Shown here: one piece after another, positions 14,417-23,267 of the stretch | Position numbering within the stretch: the stretch's first letter is position 1 | Layout of the letters: every line of letters starts with the position of its first letter | Assembly (NCBI GenBank): GCA_011043895.1 | Contig: DRBZ01000002.1 | Location: forward strand, 1 to 25,827 | Direction of reading: 5' to 3' | Source of the DNA: Candidatus Cloacimonadota bacterium | GTDB lineage: Bacteria > Cloacimonadota > Cloacimonadia > JGIOTU-2 | DNA length: 25,827 bases | The notes under the pieces: generated by a model | The model's input: only the letters and a program-made list of their open reading frames with translations | Database searches by the model: none | Told to the model about the DNA's origin: nothing | Made by a program: the position numbers and the translations under genes

Positions 14417-16069
14417 ATGAAGCAGATCAATGTAGAGAAGAAAGAAAGAAGTCTTAAATACTTCCTGATAGCGATAAGTTTCATCATAATTATGTTATGG
14501 GTTTCGATCTACTATTTGCAAACACATAATATTAATCAAGTGTATAACGCCGAGCAGGCAAATGGATATCTTTATCTTGAAATGATCAATGATATAATTC
14601 AGAGTAATCTATACTCACAAGATATCATTGAATCCCTTTTTTTTGAACGTGCCGAGATGCTTATACATCTTTTAATGGAAAGAAATGATGTTGCAGTTAT
14701 AGATTCTCTTCGGGAAAAGATGCTCATTCACCATATATGTACGATTGATAAAGAAAATAACATAACTTACTCTATTCCTGGAGATTGTCCTACTCATATT
14801 AATATTGAGGACTTGCCGCTTACCAAGGAATTCATGCTACTTGAGCTTGAAGATAATCCTGACTTTGTTTTTATGGTTACTTTCAGGGTGGGACAATGGT
14901 TCGTTGCTACAATTAAGAAAGATGACTATTTATCTCTGGTGAGACCAATACTGTTGGCTGTTGTATTTGAAAAGCTGAGCTCACAAATATCAACAGTAGC
15001 CGGGAATACCTTACCCCAAGTAGAATACGTGGTTATTCAGGATAAAAAAGGTATATTAGCAGCGACTTCAAATGTAACAAAAATGGCACGCATATCTTCG
15101 GATAAATTCCTTGAAGAAAACCTGGCTAATGAGACTACATCTTCCCGCGAAACCACTTACAATGGTAATCCAGCACTGGAAGTTGTCAGACCTTTTTACT
15201 TTGAAGATGAAAAACCGGGCCTTCTTCGTCTTGGGATATCGTTGGAAAGTATATATAGTCTTAAAACTAACAGGATTATACTTTTCATTATTTATTCAGT
15301 GATCTTTTTAGGAATTCTGTTGATGGAGTTTTTGTTTTATCGCAATCATATAAAGGCTAGAAAAATGGTTGAAACACTACAGCAATCCAAACACCTTGCT
15401 AGTATTGGTGAATTGGGGCGAGAGGTTAGTCACGAAATAAAAAATCCTCTCAACGCAATATCAATGACCCTCCAACGATTACGGGAAGAAAGAAAAACCC
15501 TCACTGAAGAAGAAATCAATAAATATTTGAGTGTAACTTTTACGGAAATTGATAGACTTAATAGCATAATAGAAAAGTTCTTGTCCTTCTCCCGACCTAT
15601 ACTACCCAAGCTCAAGAAAGTAAACGTGCATACTCTGCTCGAAGATATCGTACTCATTTTTCATGAGGAAAGTAAGAAAAAAGATGTTGAGATTACACTT
15701 CGTGGAGATAGAGAACTATTTTGGATTCTTGACCGGGACCTTATACGTCAGGTTTTGATAAATCTATTAAAAAATGCGCTGGAAGCATTCAATGGTGATA
15801 CAGATGCTAAGAAAGTTTCATTATCATTTCATGAGAAACGAGATTCTATTCTTATCATAGAAATAAAAGATAATGGAAAGGGAATATCCAAAAATATTGA
15901 AGATTCAGTTTGGGCTTTATATGTTTCCACAAAAGCTGAGGGAAATGGACTCGGGCTTCCGATAAGTAAAAAGATCATTGATGCACATGGAGGAAGTATA
16001 GAGATCAGCTCAAACAAGGAGCAGGGCACAATAGTCATAATCTTGCTACCAAATAAGGATAAGGTATGA
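14417..16069 (+). CDS. Membrane sensor histidine kinase (NtrB/AtoS-like)
   Basis: A 550-residue kinase. Membrane segments at about 15-34 and 286-307 enclose a periplasmic domain of about 250 residues. That domain holds the protein's only cysteines, C108 (HHIC) and C124 (GDCPTH), near H105, H106 and H127. The cytoplasmic half has the HisKA helix with phosphorylated His339 (VSHEIKNPLN), the N box NLLKNALEAF (449-458), G1 DNGKGI (485-490) and G2 GNGLGLPISK (509-518). It phosphorylates its response regulator, whose start codon overlaps this stop by four bases (ATGA). The ATG lacks a ribosome site, but the membrane segment right after it supports the start. Close G2-rich catalytic domains of this kind usually pair with sigma-54 activators, as here. 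Confidence 0.9.
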   Translation: MKQINVEKKERSLKYFLIAISFIIIMLWVSIYYLQTHNINQVYNAEQANGYLYLEMINDIIQSNLYSQDIIESLFFERAEMLIHLLMERNDVAVIDSLREKMLIHHICTIDKENNITYSIPGDCPTHINIEDLPLTKEFMLLELEDNPDFVFMVTFRVGQWFVATIKKDDYLSLVRPILLAVVFEKLSSQISTVAGNTLPQVEYVVIQDKKGILAATSNVTKMARISSDKFLEENLANETTSSRETTYNGNPALEVVRPFYFEDEKPGLLRLGISLESIYSLKTNRIILFIIYSVIFLGILLMEFLFYRNHIKARKMVETLQQSKHLASIGELGREVSHEIKNPLNAISMTLQRLREERKTLTEEEINKYLSVTFTEIDRLNSIIEKFLSFSRPILPKLKKVNVHTLLEDIVLIFHEESKKKDVEITLRGDRELFWILDRDLIRQVLINLLKNALEAFNGDTDAKKVSLSFHEKRDSILIIEIKDNGKGISKNIEDSVWALYVSTKAEGNGLGLPISKKIIDAHGGSIEISSNKEQGTIVIILLPNKDKV

Positions 16070-17403
16070 AAATATTAATCATAGAAGATGATGTTTCTCA
16101 GAATGAAATATTAGCAGATTTCTTAGGAACCAAAGGATTTGAAGTGGACACTGCTTTTTCTGGTGAAGAAGGATTAGAAAAATTTTATTCTCATCCCGTT
16201 GATGTCGTAATCTCAGATTACAGAATGCCCGGCATAACCGGGAAAAAGGTTCTTGAAGAAATTTTGAAGATCAATCCATTGACTGCGGTTATTATCATTA
16301 CTGCTTTCAGCTCCGTCGATAATGCAGTAGAGCTTCTCAAACTTGGTGCTTATGATTATATCGAAAAACCAATAAAACTGGATATGTTGCTCAGTAAGAT
16401 AAAGAATGCACGCTCCTACATTAAGGTAGAACAAGAAAGCAAAGAAGTACATCAGACTATTGACAATGATGAGTTGCCCGTTACTTTTATTGGTAACAGC
16501 CCCAAGATAAAAGAGATACTAAGTATGGTAAGAAGAATCTCTCTGGTGAATGCTTCTGTGTTGATCTCGGGTGAAAGTGGTACAGGTAAAGAAGTTATTG
16601 CAGATCTTATCCATCAACTCAGTATTCGAAAAGATAAAAATATGATAAAAGTTAACTGCTCTGCAATACCAGAAACACTCATGGAAAGTGAATTGTTTGG
16701 TCATGTAAAAGGAGCTTTTACCGGTGCGATTCGTGACAGGAAAGGCAGATTTGAAGAGGCAGATGGCGGTATTCTTTTCCTTGATGAAATAGGTGAGATA
16801 TCACCGATGTTACAGGTTAAATTGCTGCGCACACTACGGACTATGGAGTTCGAGCCAGTGGGCAGTTCAAAAACCAAAAAAGTTGATGTACGGATAATTG
16901 CTGCAACGAACAAGAATTTGCAGACAGAAGTGCAACTCGGTCATTTTCGAGAAGATTTATATTACCGGTTGAACGTTATTCCAGTTTTTCTTCCACCCTT
17001 AAGGGAGAGAAGACAAGATATACCGGATCTGGTTGAGTATTTTCTTCAAGAATTTGCAAAAGAAAGAAAAGTCAAAATTACTCATGGTGCACTCATGACG
17101 CTTGTACATTATTCCTGGGAAGGAAATATTCGTCAGCTCAGAAATGTTATTCAGCGAATACTCGCTCTGATGATAACTGATACAATTACGAGAGATGATC
17201 TACCGGATGAAATCATAAATTACAATCCATCAGATACTGATATTTTAGAACAAAAGACAATTGCTGATGTAGAAAAAAAACATATTGAAAAGATCTTAGA
17301 AGAATGTAAATATAATCAACTGAAAGCGGCACATGTGTTAGGTGTTCATAGAAATACGCTCTCTCGGAAGATTAAAGAATATCATATAAACATTCAGAAA
17401 TAA
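16066..17403 (+). CDS. NtrC-family sigma-54-dependent response regulator
   Basis: A 445-residue regulator with the full three-domain plan. The receiver (1-120) has the acidic pair E7-D8-D9, phospho-acceptor D51 (VVISDYRMPG) and K101. The AAA+ domain (about 140-375) has Walker A GESGTGKE (169-176), the sigma-54 contact loop GAFTGA (216-221), Walker B GGILFLDE (234-241) and an arginine-rich sensor region (LPPLRERRQDIPDL). A Fis-type helix-turn-helix closes the protein (NQLKAAHVLGVHRNTLSRKI). It activates sigma-54 RNA polymerase. The -24/-12 promoter at 12544 and the enhancer-like dyad at 12428, in the same gene run, are its obvious candidate targets, implying autoregulation. It overlaps the kinase gene by four bases. 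Confidence 0.93.
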   Translation: MKILIIEDDVSQNEILADFLGTKGFEVDTAFSGEEGLEKFYSHPVDVVISDYRMPGITGKKVLEEILKINPLTAVIIITAFSSVDNAVELLKLGAYDYIEKPIKLDMLLSKIKNARSYIKVEQESKEVHQTIDNDELPVTFIGNSPKIKEILSMVRRISLVNASVLISGESGTGKEVIADLIHQLSIRKDKNMIKVNCSAIPETLMESELFGHVKGAFTGAIRDRKGRFEEADGGILFLDEIGEISPMLQVKLLRTLRTMEFEPVGSSKTKKVDVRIIAATNKNLQTEVQLGHFREDLYYRLNVIPVFLPPLRERRQDIPDLVEYFLQEFAKERKVKITHGALMTLVHYSWEGNIRQLRNVIQRILALMITDTITRDDLPDEIINYNPSDTDILEQKTIADVEKKHIEKILEECKYNQLKAAHVLGVHRNTLSRKIKEYHINIQK

Positions 17404-17417
17404 TCACGTATAGGTTT

Positions 17418-18203
17418 ATGGATAAATTCAAAATTCGAAAAATAATTCAATATCTCTTTTTAGGAATTTCTGTTGCTGTATTCGCACTTTTAATAAAAGG
17501 TACTTTTGCTATTGCACATGAATTCTGTCCCTATTCATCTGTATGTTTTGGCATCTGGAAGATAGGAACGAAATATGCACCATTTCTTTTTCCTGCTGCG
17601 GTAATAGTCGGTACATTGATAGTTATAAGTTCGTTTTTCCTTGGCAGATGGTTCTGCGGTTATGTATGTCCAATCGGCACAATACAGGAATTGATATATT
17701 CAACCAGAGGTCCCAAAACCCGTTTCAGACAGCTGATTTCTTATAAGACACACAGGGTCTTAAATGTAGTGAAATACATCATTTTTTCTTTTACCGCAAT
17801 TGCTGCTTTTTTTAGTGTTCAATATTTATATATGAAATTTTGTCCAATACTGGCAATAGGGCATATACAAACAATCACCATCACTGGAATTTTAATTCTA
17901 GTTGTTATTGTAGCAGGTGGTTTTTTTATAGAGCGTTTGTGGTGCAGATATCTGTGTCCCTATGCTGCATTAATGAATATTTTCCAGAAAATTGCAGACC
18001 TTCTGAAGATAAAACGATATAAAATCTTTAGGAATATCCACGCCAGCATTAACTGCTTTAATTGTGTGAATTACTGCCCAATGAACATTGATATAGGATA
18101 CCTCGAACAGATTTCTGACCTCAATTGCATCAAATGTATGCGATGTGTGCGGCAGTGTTCAAAATCTGACAAAGAAAAAAGTAAATGTATTTATAGAAAT
18201 TGA
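17418..18203 (+). CDS. NapH/CcoG-type membrane 4Fe-4S protein
   Basis: A 261-residue membrane protein with about four segments (near 12-33, 55-75, 116-135, 152-172). Two cytoplasmic-side CxxxCP motifs are present: C80GYVCP and C176RYLCPYAALM, as in NapH, NosR and related electron-transfer proteins. The C-terminal ferredoxin region has a canonical motif C237-x2-C240-x2-C243-x3-C247. The preceding motif reads S210-x2-C213-x2-C216-x3-C220P, with Ser at the usual first Cys position. The family moves electrons between the quinone pool or cytoplasm and periplasmic redox partners. It follows the response regulator by 14 bases and precedes the exported ferredoxin by 7, which suggests the two work together. 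Confidence 0.85.
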   Translation: MDKFKIRKIIQYLFLGISVAVFALLIKGTFAIAHEFCPYSSVCFGIWKIGTKYAPFLFPAAVIVGTLIVISSFFLGRWFCGYVCPIGTIQELIYSTRGPKTRFRQLISYKTHRVLNVVKYIIFSFTAIAAFFSVQYLYMKFCPILAIGHIQTITITGILILVVIVAGGFFIERLWCRYLCPYAALMNIFQKIADLLKIKRYKIFRNIHASINCFNCVNYCPMNIDIGYLEQISDLNCIKCMRCVRQCSKSDKEKSKCIYRN

Positions 18204-18210
18204 GGATGTA

Positions 18211-18720
18211 ATGAAAAAATTTATCGAAATAATGCTTGCATTTATTATTATTGCAGCACCTCTTGTAATCCTTGCCCAAGCTACAACTAAAGTATATCAA
18301 GTGGATGATTCTAAATGTGTTGGATGTACGATTTGCGTAAGAAAAACACAATGTCCAACCAAAGCCATTACTATGAAAAACGGCAAGGCTATTATCGATA
18401 CGAGTAGGTGCATTTCCTGTGGAATTTGTGCGATACAATGTCCCTTCTCTGCAATATCCGCCGTTGAGATAGCAGATAGTTCCAAAACCGAAGAAAGCCA
18501 AGAGGGAGATACTGGTACAGGTCTAAAGGAACAACAAATATTCGTGGTTGATAATGATGCATGCATCGGCTGCACTATATGTGAACGTAAATGTCCAGTT
18601 GGTGCAATAACGATGAAAGATGGCAAGGCAGTTATTGATCATGAAAAATGCATTCAGTGCGGGATATGTGAGCAAGTTTGTCCTGTCAATGCTATAAAAA
18701 AAAGTGATAAAACCAAGTAA
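18211..18720 (+). CDS. Exported ferredoxin-like protein with four Fe-S motifs
   Basis: The ATG at 18211 (ribosome site GAGGA at 18202-18206) is chosen over an upstream in-frame start because it directly yields a Sec-type signal or anchor (residues 1-23, MKKFIEIMLAFIIIAAPLVI). Two bacterial-ferredoxin modules follow, separated by an acidic linker (about 84-108). Motif 1 is C36-x2-C39-x2-C42-x5-C48P, with two extra residues. Motifs 2-4 are canonical (C67-C77, C118-C128, C147-C157, each followed by P). Four [4Fe-4S] clusters are expected. No twin-arginine motif is present, which is odd for a prefolded Fe-S protein; the N-terminus may instead be an uncleaved anchor. With the NapH-type protein it could form an envelope electron relay. 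Confidence 0.82.
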   Translation: MKKFIEIMLAFIIIAAPLVILAQATTKVYQVDDSKCVGCTICVRKTQCPTKAITMKNGKAIIDTSRCISCGICAIQCPFSAISAVEIADSSKTEESQEGDTGTGLKEQQIFVVDNDACIGCTICERKCPVGAITMKDGKAVIDHEKCIQCGICEQVCPVNAIKKSDKTK

Positions 18721-18742
18721 CTATTTCAGATATGGATAGTGT

Positions 18743-19549
18743 TTACAAATATTGCATCATATCTTTATTCTTCACCTGTCCATAGAGTTCGATATAGGGT
18801 TTGACAGGGCTTGAGATGATCTTGGGGAAAAGTACCTCTTCGATCTGGAAGAAACCTGCGGATTGTGACATTTCTATCAATATCTTAATAGGTTTTTTAT
18901 TTCCTGGAAGAATGTTAACCTTTTGGATCGAGCTTGCAGAATACTTGTGTATATCACCCACTCTTGGTTGCTGTGAGAGCAACGTGGTGATGCGTGAGCG
19001 TCCTTTTTCCATATCACACCCATCACCGATGAGCACAAGACCCGCTTCAAGAGAGTAGATCTTTTCTGTGGCCATATGGCCGAATATACCTTCAACCACC
19101 ATTGATTTGAGGATGCATTTTCTTTGTACATTCTTTCCATAAATAGCATCAAGTATCCGCTGAATAATTGGCTCTGCGATCATGATGCCAATGATTTCAT
19201 GATGATCACGGGTCGAAGACATGCCAACATCATGGAGTAATGATGCAATGAGCACGGAAACCTGACTATCTTCGACAGTGCCGAGTTTTTCACCCTCAAG
19301 ATTGAATTTTATTCCAGACTCATGCAGAAGATCAAACATTTTAAGTGCATTTAATGCAGCTTTACGCATGTGTACTGGTCCATGATCATTGAATCCGAGT
19401 CTTTTTATGGAAACCGTGTTTGCATAATCCTGCAAGACTTGAATCTCTTCATCTTTAAATATGTATTCTGCCACCTCTTTTGCCTTTTGCTTTAGATGGC
19501 TGAGTATCTTTTCCTCTAATCTCTTTTGTTTAGGAGTTTTTTTTATCAT
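18743..19549 (-). CDS. HD-domain phosphohydrolase
   Basis: A 268-residue soluble protein with HD-superfamily metal ligands: FNDHGPVH (53-60, His56 and His60), LLHDVGM (104-110, His106-Asp107) and DHHEI (115-119). A later GDGCDMEKGRSRI (around 177) holds a further Asp. This arrangement resembles prokaryotic HD phosphohydrolases of unknown substrate that are seen in both archaea and bacteria; nucleotide or cyclic-nucleotide phosphates are plausible. The N-terminus is a lysine-rich helix (1-30). AGGAAA lies before the ATG. It is a single gene on the minus strand, 22 bases from the end of the exported ferredoxin gene, and is probably unrelated to it. Confidence 0.8.
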   Translation of the reverse strand: MIKKTPKQKRLEEKILSHLKQKAKEVAEYIFKDEEIQVLQDYANTVSIKRLGFNDHGPVHMRKAALNALKMFDLLHESGIKFNLEGEKLGTVEDSQVSVLIASLLHDVGMSSTRDHHEIIGIMIAEPIIQRILDAIYGKNVQRKCILKSMVVEGIFGHMATEKIYSLEAGLVLIGDGCDMEKGRSRITTLLSQQPRVGDIHKYSASSIQKVNILPGNKKPIKILIEMSQSAGFFQIEEVLFPKIISSPVKPYIELYGQVKNKDMMQYL

Positions 19550-19585
19550 AGTATTTCCTTATATTTCCTTTCAAAATCTTGGTTC

Positions 19586-19614
19586 AATAAATTATCAACG
19601 TAAATATACGTCAA
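19586..19614 (-). promoter_or_regulatory. Likely promoter of the HD-domain gene
   Basis: On the minus strand TTGACG (19614-19609), a 17-base spacer and TTTATT (19591-19586) form a fair sigma-70-type promoter. The predicted start near 19579 leaves a 30-base leader containing the ribosome site. A short dyad, ACGTA-AATA-TACGT, overlaps the spacer and -35. Confidence 0.42.
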
Positions 19615-19686
19615 GAGTATGAGATGTAATTTTTCTTTTCGCATTTTATAATTGTCACCTATACTATGGTTAGTAGGTGGTAAAAT

Positions 19687-20139
19687 ATGTTTATAAAATA
19701 TCTTTTTCTCGCACTTTTCGGCATTGCGTTTGGGCACGTAGAAGGTGTGGTGGTCCATTATCTGCGTCTTGCAACGGGAATAACTCATATTAATTCGAAT
19801 AAAGTAATTCTCAGTGAAATTCCATCTATTCTGAAAATAATCGAAATCACTCGCGAAGCTGCAACCTTGATCATGCTCATTGCAATAGCGGTTGTTACTT
19901 CATCAACTTTTTTGGAGGGTTTCATTAACTTTTTGTGGGTGTTTGCTTTCTGGGATCTTGCATATTATGGTTCTTTATATATTACTTCTCGCTGGCCCAA
20001 ATCATTGATGGAGATCGATGTGCTGTTTCTCATTCCTCGCTCATGGATTGCCCCAGTTTGGATTCCTATCTTTGTATCCAGTTTGACTATAATAATAATA
20101 GGAATGCTCCTTGTACTGGGAGCATTCCCTTGTATGTAG
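19687..20139 (+). CDS. Small integral membrane protein, function unknown
   Basis: A 150-residue protein with about four membrane segments (near 3-20, 57-72, 78-97, 122-144). Conserved-looking features are FGHVEGVVVHYLR in the first segment, REAATLIMLIAIAVV, FWVFAFWDLAYYGSLYI-like aromatic/acid residues in the third, and MEIDVLFLIPRSWIAPVW before the last. I recall related uncharacterised membrane proteins with the pattern 'FALWDLxYY' and 'DVLFLIPxxW', but no assigned function. AGGTGG at 19675-19680 fits the ATG. Its last codons contain a strong hairpin, and its stop lies 20 bases from the end of the convergent efflux-pump gene. Confidence 0.7.
   Translation: MFIKYLFLALFGIAFGHVEGVVVHYLRLATGITHINSNKVILSEIPSILKIIEITREAATLIMLIAIAVVTSSTFLEGFINFLWVFAFWDLAYYGSLYITSRWPKSLMEIDVLFLIPRSWIAPVWIPIFVSSLTIIIIGMLLVLGAFPCM
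20101..20128. terminator. Strong hairpin shared by convergent genes
   Basis: GGAATGCTCC (20101-20110) and GGAGCATTCC (20119-20128) form a perfect 10-base-pair stem with an 8-base loop. It lies inside the last codons of the membrane protein gene and 32 bases past the end of the pump gene. On the minus strand it is followed by a TATTATTATTAT tract, so it fits best as terminator of the efflux operon. The plus-strand side lacks a clean T run. Confidence 0.5.
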
Positions 20140-20159
20140 ATTTGGTTATGTGATTATTC

Positions 20160-23100
20160 TTATTCTGACTTCTTTTTGAATGAGATCCTTTCGATAAGTG
20201 AATAGATCATTGGGATGATCAATAGAGTAAAGAACGTTGCAGTAATAAGACCGCCGATCACTGCGATCGCGAGAGGAGCACGCATTTCTGCGCCCTGACC
20301 CGTGCTGATAGCCATGGGGAACATACCGCCTATGGTCGTAATTGCCGTTATGAGAACAGGACGCATTCTATCAGAACATGCCTGAGTGATAGATTTCTTT
20401 TTATCAAGACCTTCTCTACGCAGCTGATTGATATGGTCGATAAGTACGATACCGTTATTTACCACAATACCGGAGAGTACGATCAAGCCGACAAAGGAAA
20501 TGACATTAAGTGTTGTGCCAGTTGCTACCAGAATATAGATAACCCCGATATATGCAAGAGGAAGAGTAAACATAATCACAAATGGTTGGCGGAAGGATTC
20601 AAATTGTGAAGCAAGTATCACATAAACAAGTAACGCAGCAAGAAGTAGTGCATAAAAAAGCGTTACGAAACTTTCCTGCATATCTTCGTACGCGCCCCCA
20701 TATTCGATGAAGTAACCAAGAGGAAGATTCTCTGTGATATCTTTTAGTTCAGCTTTGATCTGTTGAACAGATGATTGTAGATCTGTACCGGAAAGATTTG
20801 CAGTGATCGTTACTTTTCTGGTTTGATGTTCATGAGAGATAGTAAGAGGTCCTTCACCTATTTCCCATGTGGCAACTTGTTTGAGGGGAATGGTAAATCC
20901 CATCGGAGAGGTGATGGTGATATTCTCAAGATCCTTGATGCTGTTTCGATTTTCTTTATCATATCTAACCAGAATGTCGATTTCTTCTCCGGATTGCCTG
21001 AAAATACCAGCAACAGTGCCATAGGTAGCTGTTCTGATAGTAGATTCAATCTGCGCTGTTGTTAAGCCGTATTGAAATGCTTTATCCCGATTAATGGAGA
21101 TATGAAGCTCTGGTTTCGCCTGCCTGTATGAGTTTTGCACATCAACTATACCTGGAATAACTGTGATCTTATCTTCTATTTCTTTGCTAAGCCGTCGAAG
21201 ATAATCAAGGTCTTTACCATAGATCTTGATTGAGATCGGTGCGCTTGAACCACCCATCATTTCACCGGACATGTCCATGAATTTGACCTCAACATTTTCC
21301 AGTGGGGGAAGCTTACTTCGAATAAGGTCTTTTACCTGATCTGCAGTAAGATCACGCTCTTCTTTAAATTTCAACCTGAAGAATATCTGCGCTTCATTTG
21401 AACCCTGCGGATTGGTGGGATCTGCTGCTGCCATACCCTCGGTCATTGCACCTGTCGCAGACATCACATCGATCACTTCGGGTATAACTAAAATAATGTT
21501 TTCTATATTTCCCACCAGTTTGCTGGTTTGGTCTAAACTTGTTCCCACAGGTGCACGTATCGTCATGACCTGCATTGGCATGTCCGATTTTGGCATAAAT
21601 TCTGCACCCATAAATGGAATCAACACAATAGCAAGTACAAAAAACGCCAGAGTTACCACTATTGTTTTACCTCGATGATGAAGTACCCATTCGAGCACCC
21701 TCAAGTAAAAGTTTCGTAATTTTTTAAACAATCCCCCTGTTGCCTGCTTATATTCTTCACCCGATGCACGTTTTTTAAATATTATTGATGCAAGCATAGG
21801 AACTATGGTGAGCGCTACAAAAAGTGATGCGAAAAGTGCAAAAGCAACCGTGAGTGCAAGTCCACGTATAAGCTGCCCTGTGAAACCTCCAGCAAATATC
21901 ATAGGCGCAAACACTGCTATAGTAGTCAGTGTGGATGCTGTTATAGCCATACCAACTTGCGAAGCACCAAGTTTGGCTGCTTCAAAACGTTTCATTCCTT
22001 TTTCAAGATGCCGGTAGATATTCTCAATGACCACAATAGAGTTATCCACAAGCATTCCAACTCCAAGCGCAAGTCCTCCTAATGTCATAATATTAAGCGT
22101 GAATTTTGCAAGGTAGATCGGAATAAATGTTGCTATTATAGATATGGGAATTGCCAGCGAAATAATCAAAGTTGGACGCCAGTTTCTGAGGAAAAGGAAC
22201 ATGATAATAATTGCTAGGATACCACCATATATCACAGTATTACCCGTTTTTGAAGTGATACGAGAGACAATTTCACCCTGATCGAAAATTTCCACAAAAT
22301 CAATATCCGGGGGTATTACTTTTTTTATTCTTTCTAGTTCTGTCTTAACCCTTTTCGAAACCTTAAGGGTATTCGCACCCGATTCCTTGCTTATCCAGAG
22401 CATCACAGTAGGTTTATGGTTCGTACGTACATGATATCGTACTTCCTTGAAGCCATCGACTACTTCAGCAATATCTTTCACATAGATCGTTTGACCTGAC
22501 TGAGTTATACTTATCGGGGTATTTGCAATCTCATCAATTGAAGTATATTCTCCCAGTGATCGGATCATGAATTCCGAAATTCCTTCATCAACATAACCGG
22601 CACTCATATTGAGATTTTGTGCTCCGATGATCTGTACAACTTCATCAATTGAGATTCCATTTTGTTCAAGTTTTACTTTATCAATTATGATCTTTTTTTC
22701 TGGCTCATCTCCCCCCATCATCATAATCGAAGCGACTCCATCAAGATGTTTAAGCTTGGGTTCAACTTCATCTTCGAGGATCTTCTTCAACTCAAAGGTG
22801 TTACTCATTCCTGTAACCCCAAAATAAATTACAGGCATCTCAGCCAGATTGAACTTCACGACCATTGGACGTTCGGAGTCCTCGGGTAGATAATCCAGAC
22901 TCATATCAATCGCATCCCGTAGGTCCTGAGCAGCAAAATCAAGATTTGTTCCCCATACGAATTCAACAAGGATCAAAGAAATATTCTCTATGCTTTCAGA
23001 TTGAATATTCTTTATATTTTTGACACCAGCAATAGCAGTTTCAAGAGGTTTTGTGACCACCTCTTCAACATCCTGAGAAGAAGCACCCGGATAGTACGTT

Positions 23101-23243
23101 ACGATAGAAATTGTGGGATAATCAAGATCGGGTAGCATTTCGAATCCGAGCATAAGGAAGGCAACAATTCCGAGTATGACTACAAGAACGGTGAGCATAG
23201 TTACAGTGACTCGTCTGTTAACAGAAAATTCTGGTAATTTCAT
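20160..23243 (-). CDS. RND-family efflux pump, inner-membrane transporter (HAE1-like)
   Basis: A 1027-residue full-length RND transporter. The first membrane helix (about 12-33) is followed by a large periplasmic loop starting PDLDYPTISIVTYYPGASSQ, the internal repeat halves are visible, and the second half begins near 510 (TIVVTLAFFVLAIVLIPFMG). The TM4 proton-relay motif reads GVGMLVDNSIVVIEN (D400, N401), so the second Asp of AcrB (D407-D408) is Asn here. The TM10 motif reads VVNNGIVLIDH, without AcrB's lysine. Both substitutions are common in the broad HAE1 group outside Proteobacteria, from memory. It exports hydrophobic compounds or lipids using proton motive force. It is encoded 24 bases after the adaptor gene, with AAGGAG before its ATG. 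The substrate is unknown. Confidence 0.93.
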   Translation of the reverse strand: MKLPEFSVNRRVTVTMLTVLVVILGIVAFLMLGFEMLPDLDYPTISIVTYYPGASSQDVEEVVTKPLETAIAGVKNIKNIQSESIENISLILVEFVWGTNLDFAAQDLRDAIDMSLDYLPEDSERPMVVKFNLAEMPVIYFGVTGMSNTFELKKILEDEVEPKLKHLDGVASIMMMGGDEPEKKIIIDKVKLEQNGISIDEVVQIIGAQNLNMSAGYVDEGISEFMIRSLGEYTSIDEIANTPISITQSGQTIYVKDIAEVVDGFKEVRYHVRTNHKPTVMLWISKESGANTLKVSKRVKTELERIKKVIPPDIDFVEIFDQGEIVSRITSKTGNTVIYGGILAIIIMFLFLRNWRPTLIISLAIPISIIATFIPIYLAKFTLNIMTLGGLALGVGMLVDNSIVVIENIYRHLEKGMKRFEAAKLGASQVGMAITASTLTTIAVFAPMIFAGGFTGQLIRGLALTVAFALFASLFVALTIVPMLASIIFKKRASGEEYKQATGGLFKKLRNFYLRVLEWVLHHRGKTIVVTLAFFVLAIVLIPFMGAEFMPKSDMPMQVMTIRAPVGTSLDQTSKLVGNIENIILVIPEVIDVMSATGAMTEGMAAADPTNPQGSNEAQIFFRLKFKEERDLTADQVKDLIRSKLPPLENVEVKFMDMSGEMMGGSSAPISIKIYGKDLDYLRRLSKEIEDKITVIPGIVDVQNSYRQAKPELHISINRDKAFQYGLTTAQIESTIRTATYGTVAGIFRQSGEEIDILVRYDKENRNSIKDLENITITSPMGFTIPLKQVATWEIGEGPLTISHEHQTRKVTITANLSGTDLQSSVQQIKAELKDITENLPLGYFIEYGGAYEDMQESFVTLFYALLLAALLVYVILASQFESFRQPFVIMFTLPLAYIGVIYILVATGTTLNVISFVGLIVLSGIVVNNGIVLIDHINQLRREGLDKKKSITQACSDRMRPVLITAITTIGGMFPMAISTGQGAEMRAPLAIAVIGGLITATFFTLLIIPMIYSLIERISFKKKSE

Positions 23244-23267
23244 AGCATTTCTCCTTATGATTTGCGA

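Noticed and set aside
18145..18210. N-terminal extension of the exported ferredoxin
   Set aside because: It overlaps the end of the NapH-type gene in another frame, has no matching ribosome site and would bury the signal peptide.
21412..22017. Open frames antisense to the RND pump gene
   Set aside because: They are shadows of a strongly conserved transporter and have no ribosome sites or recognisable domains.
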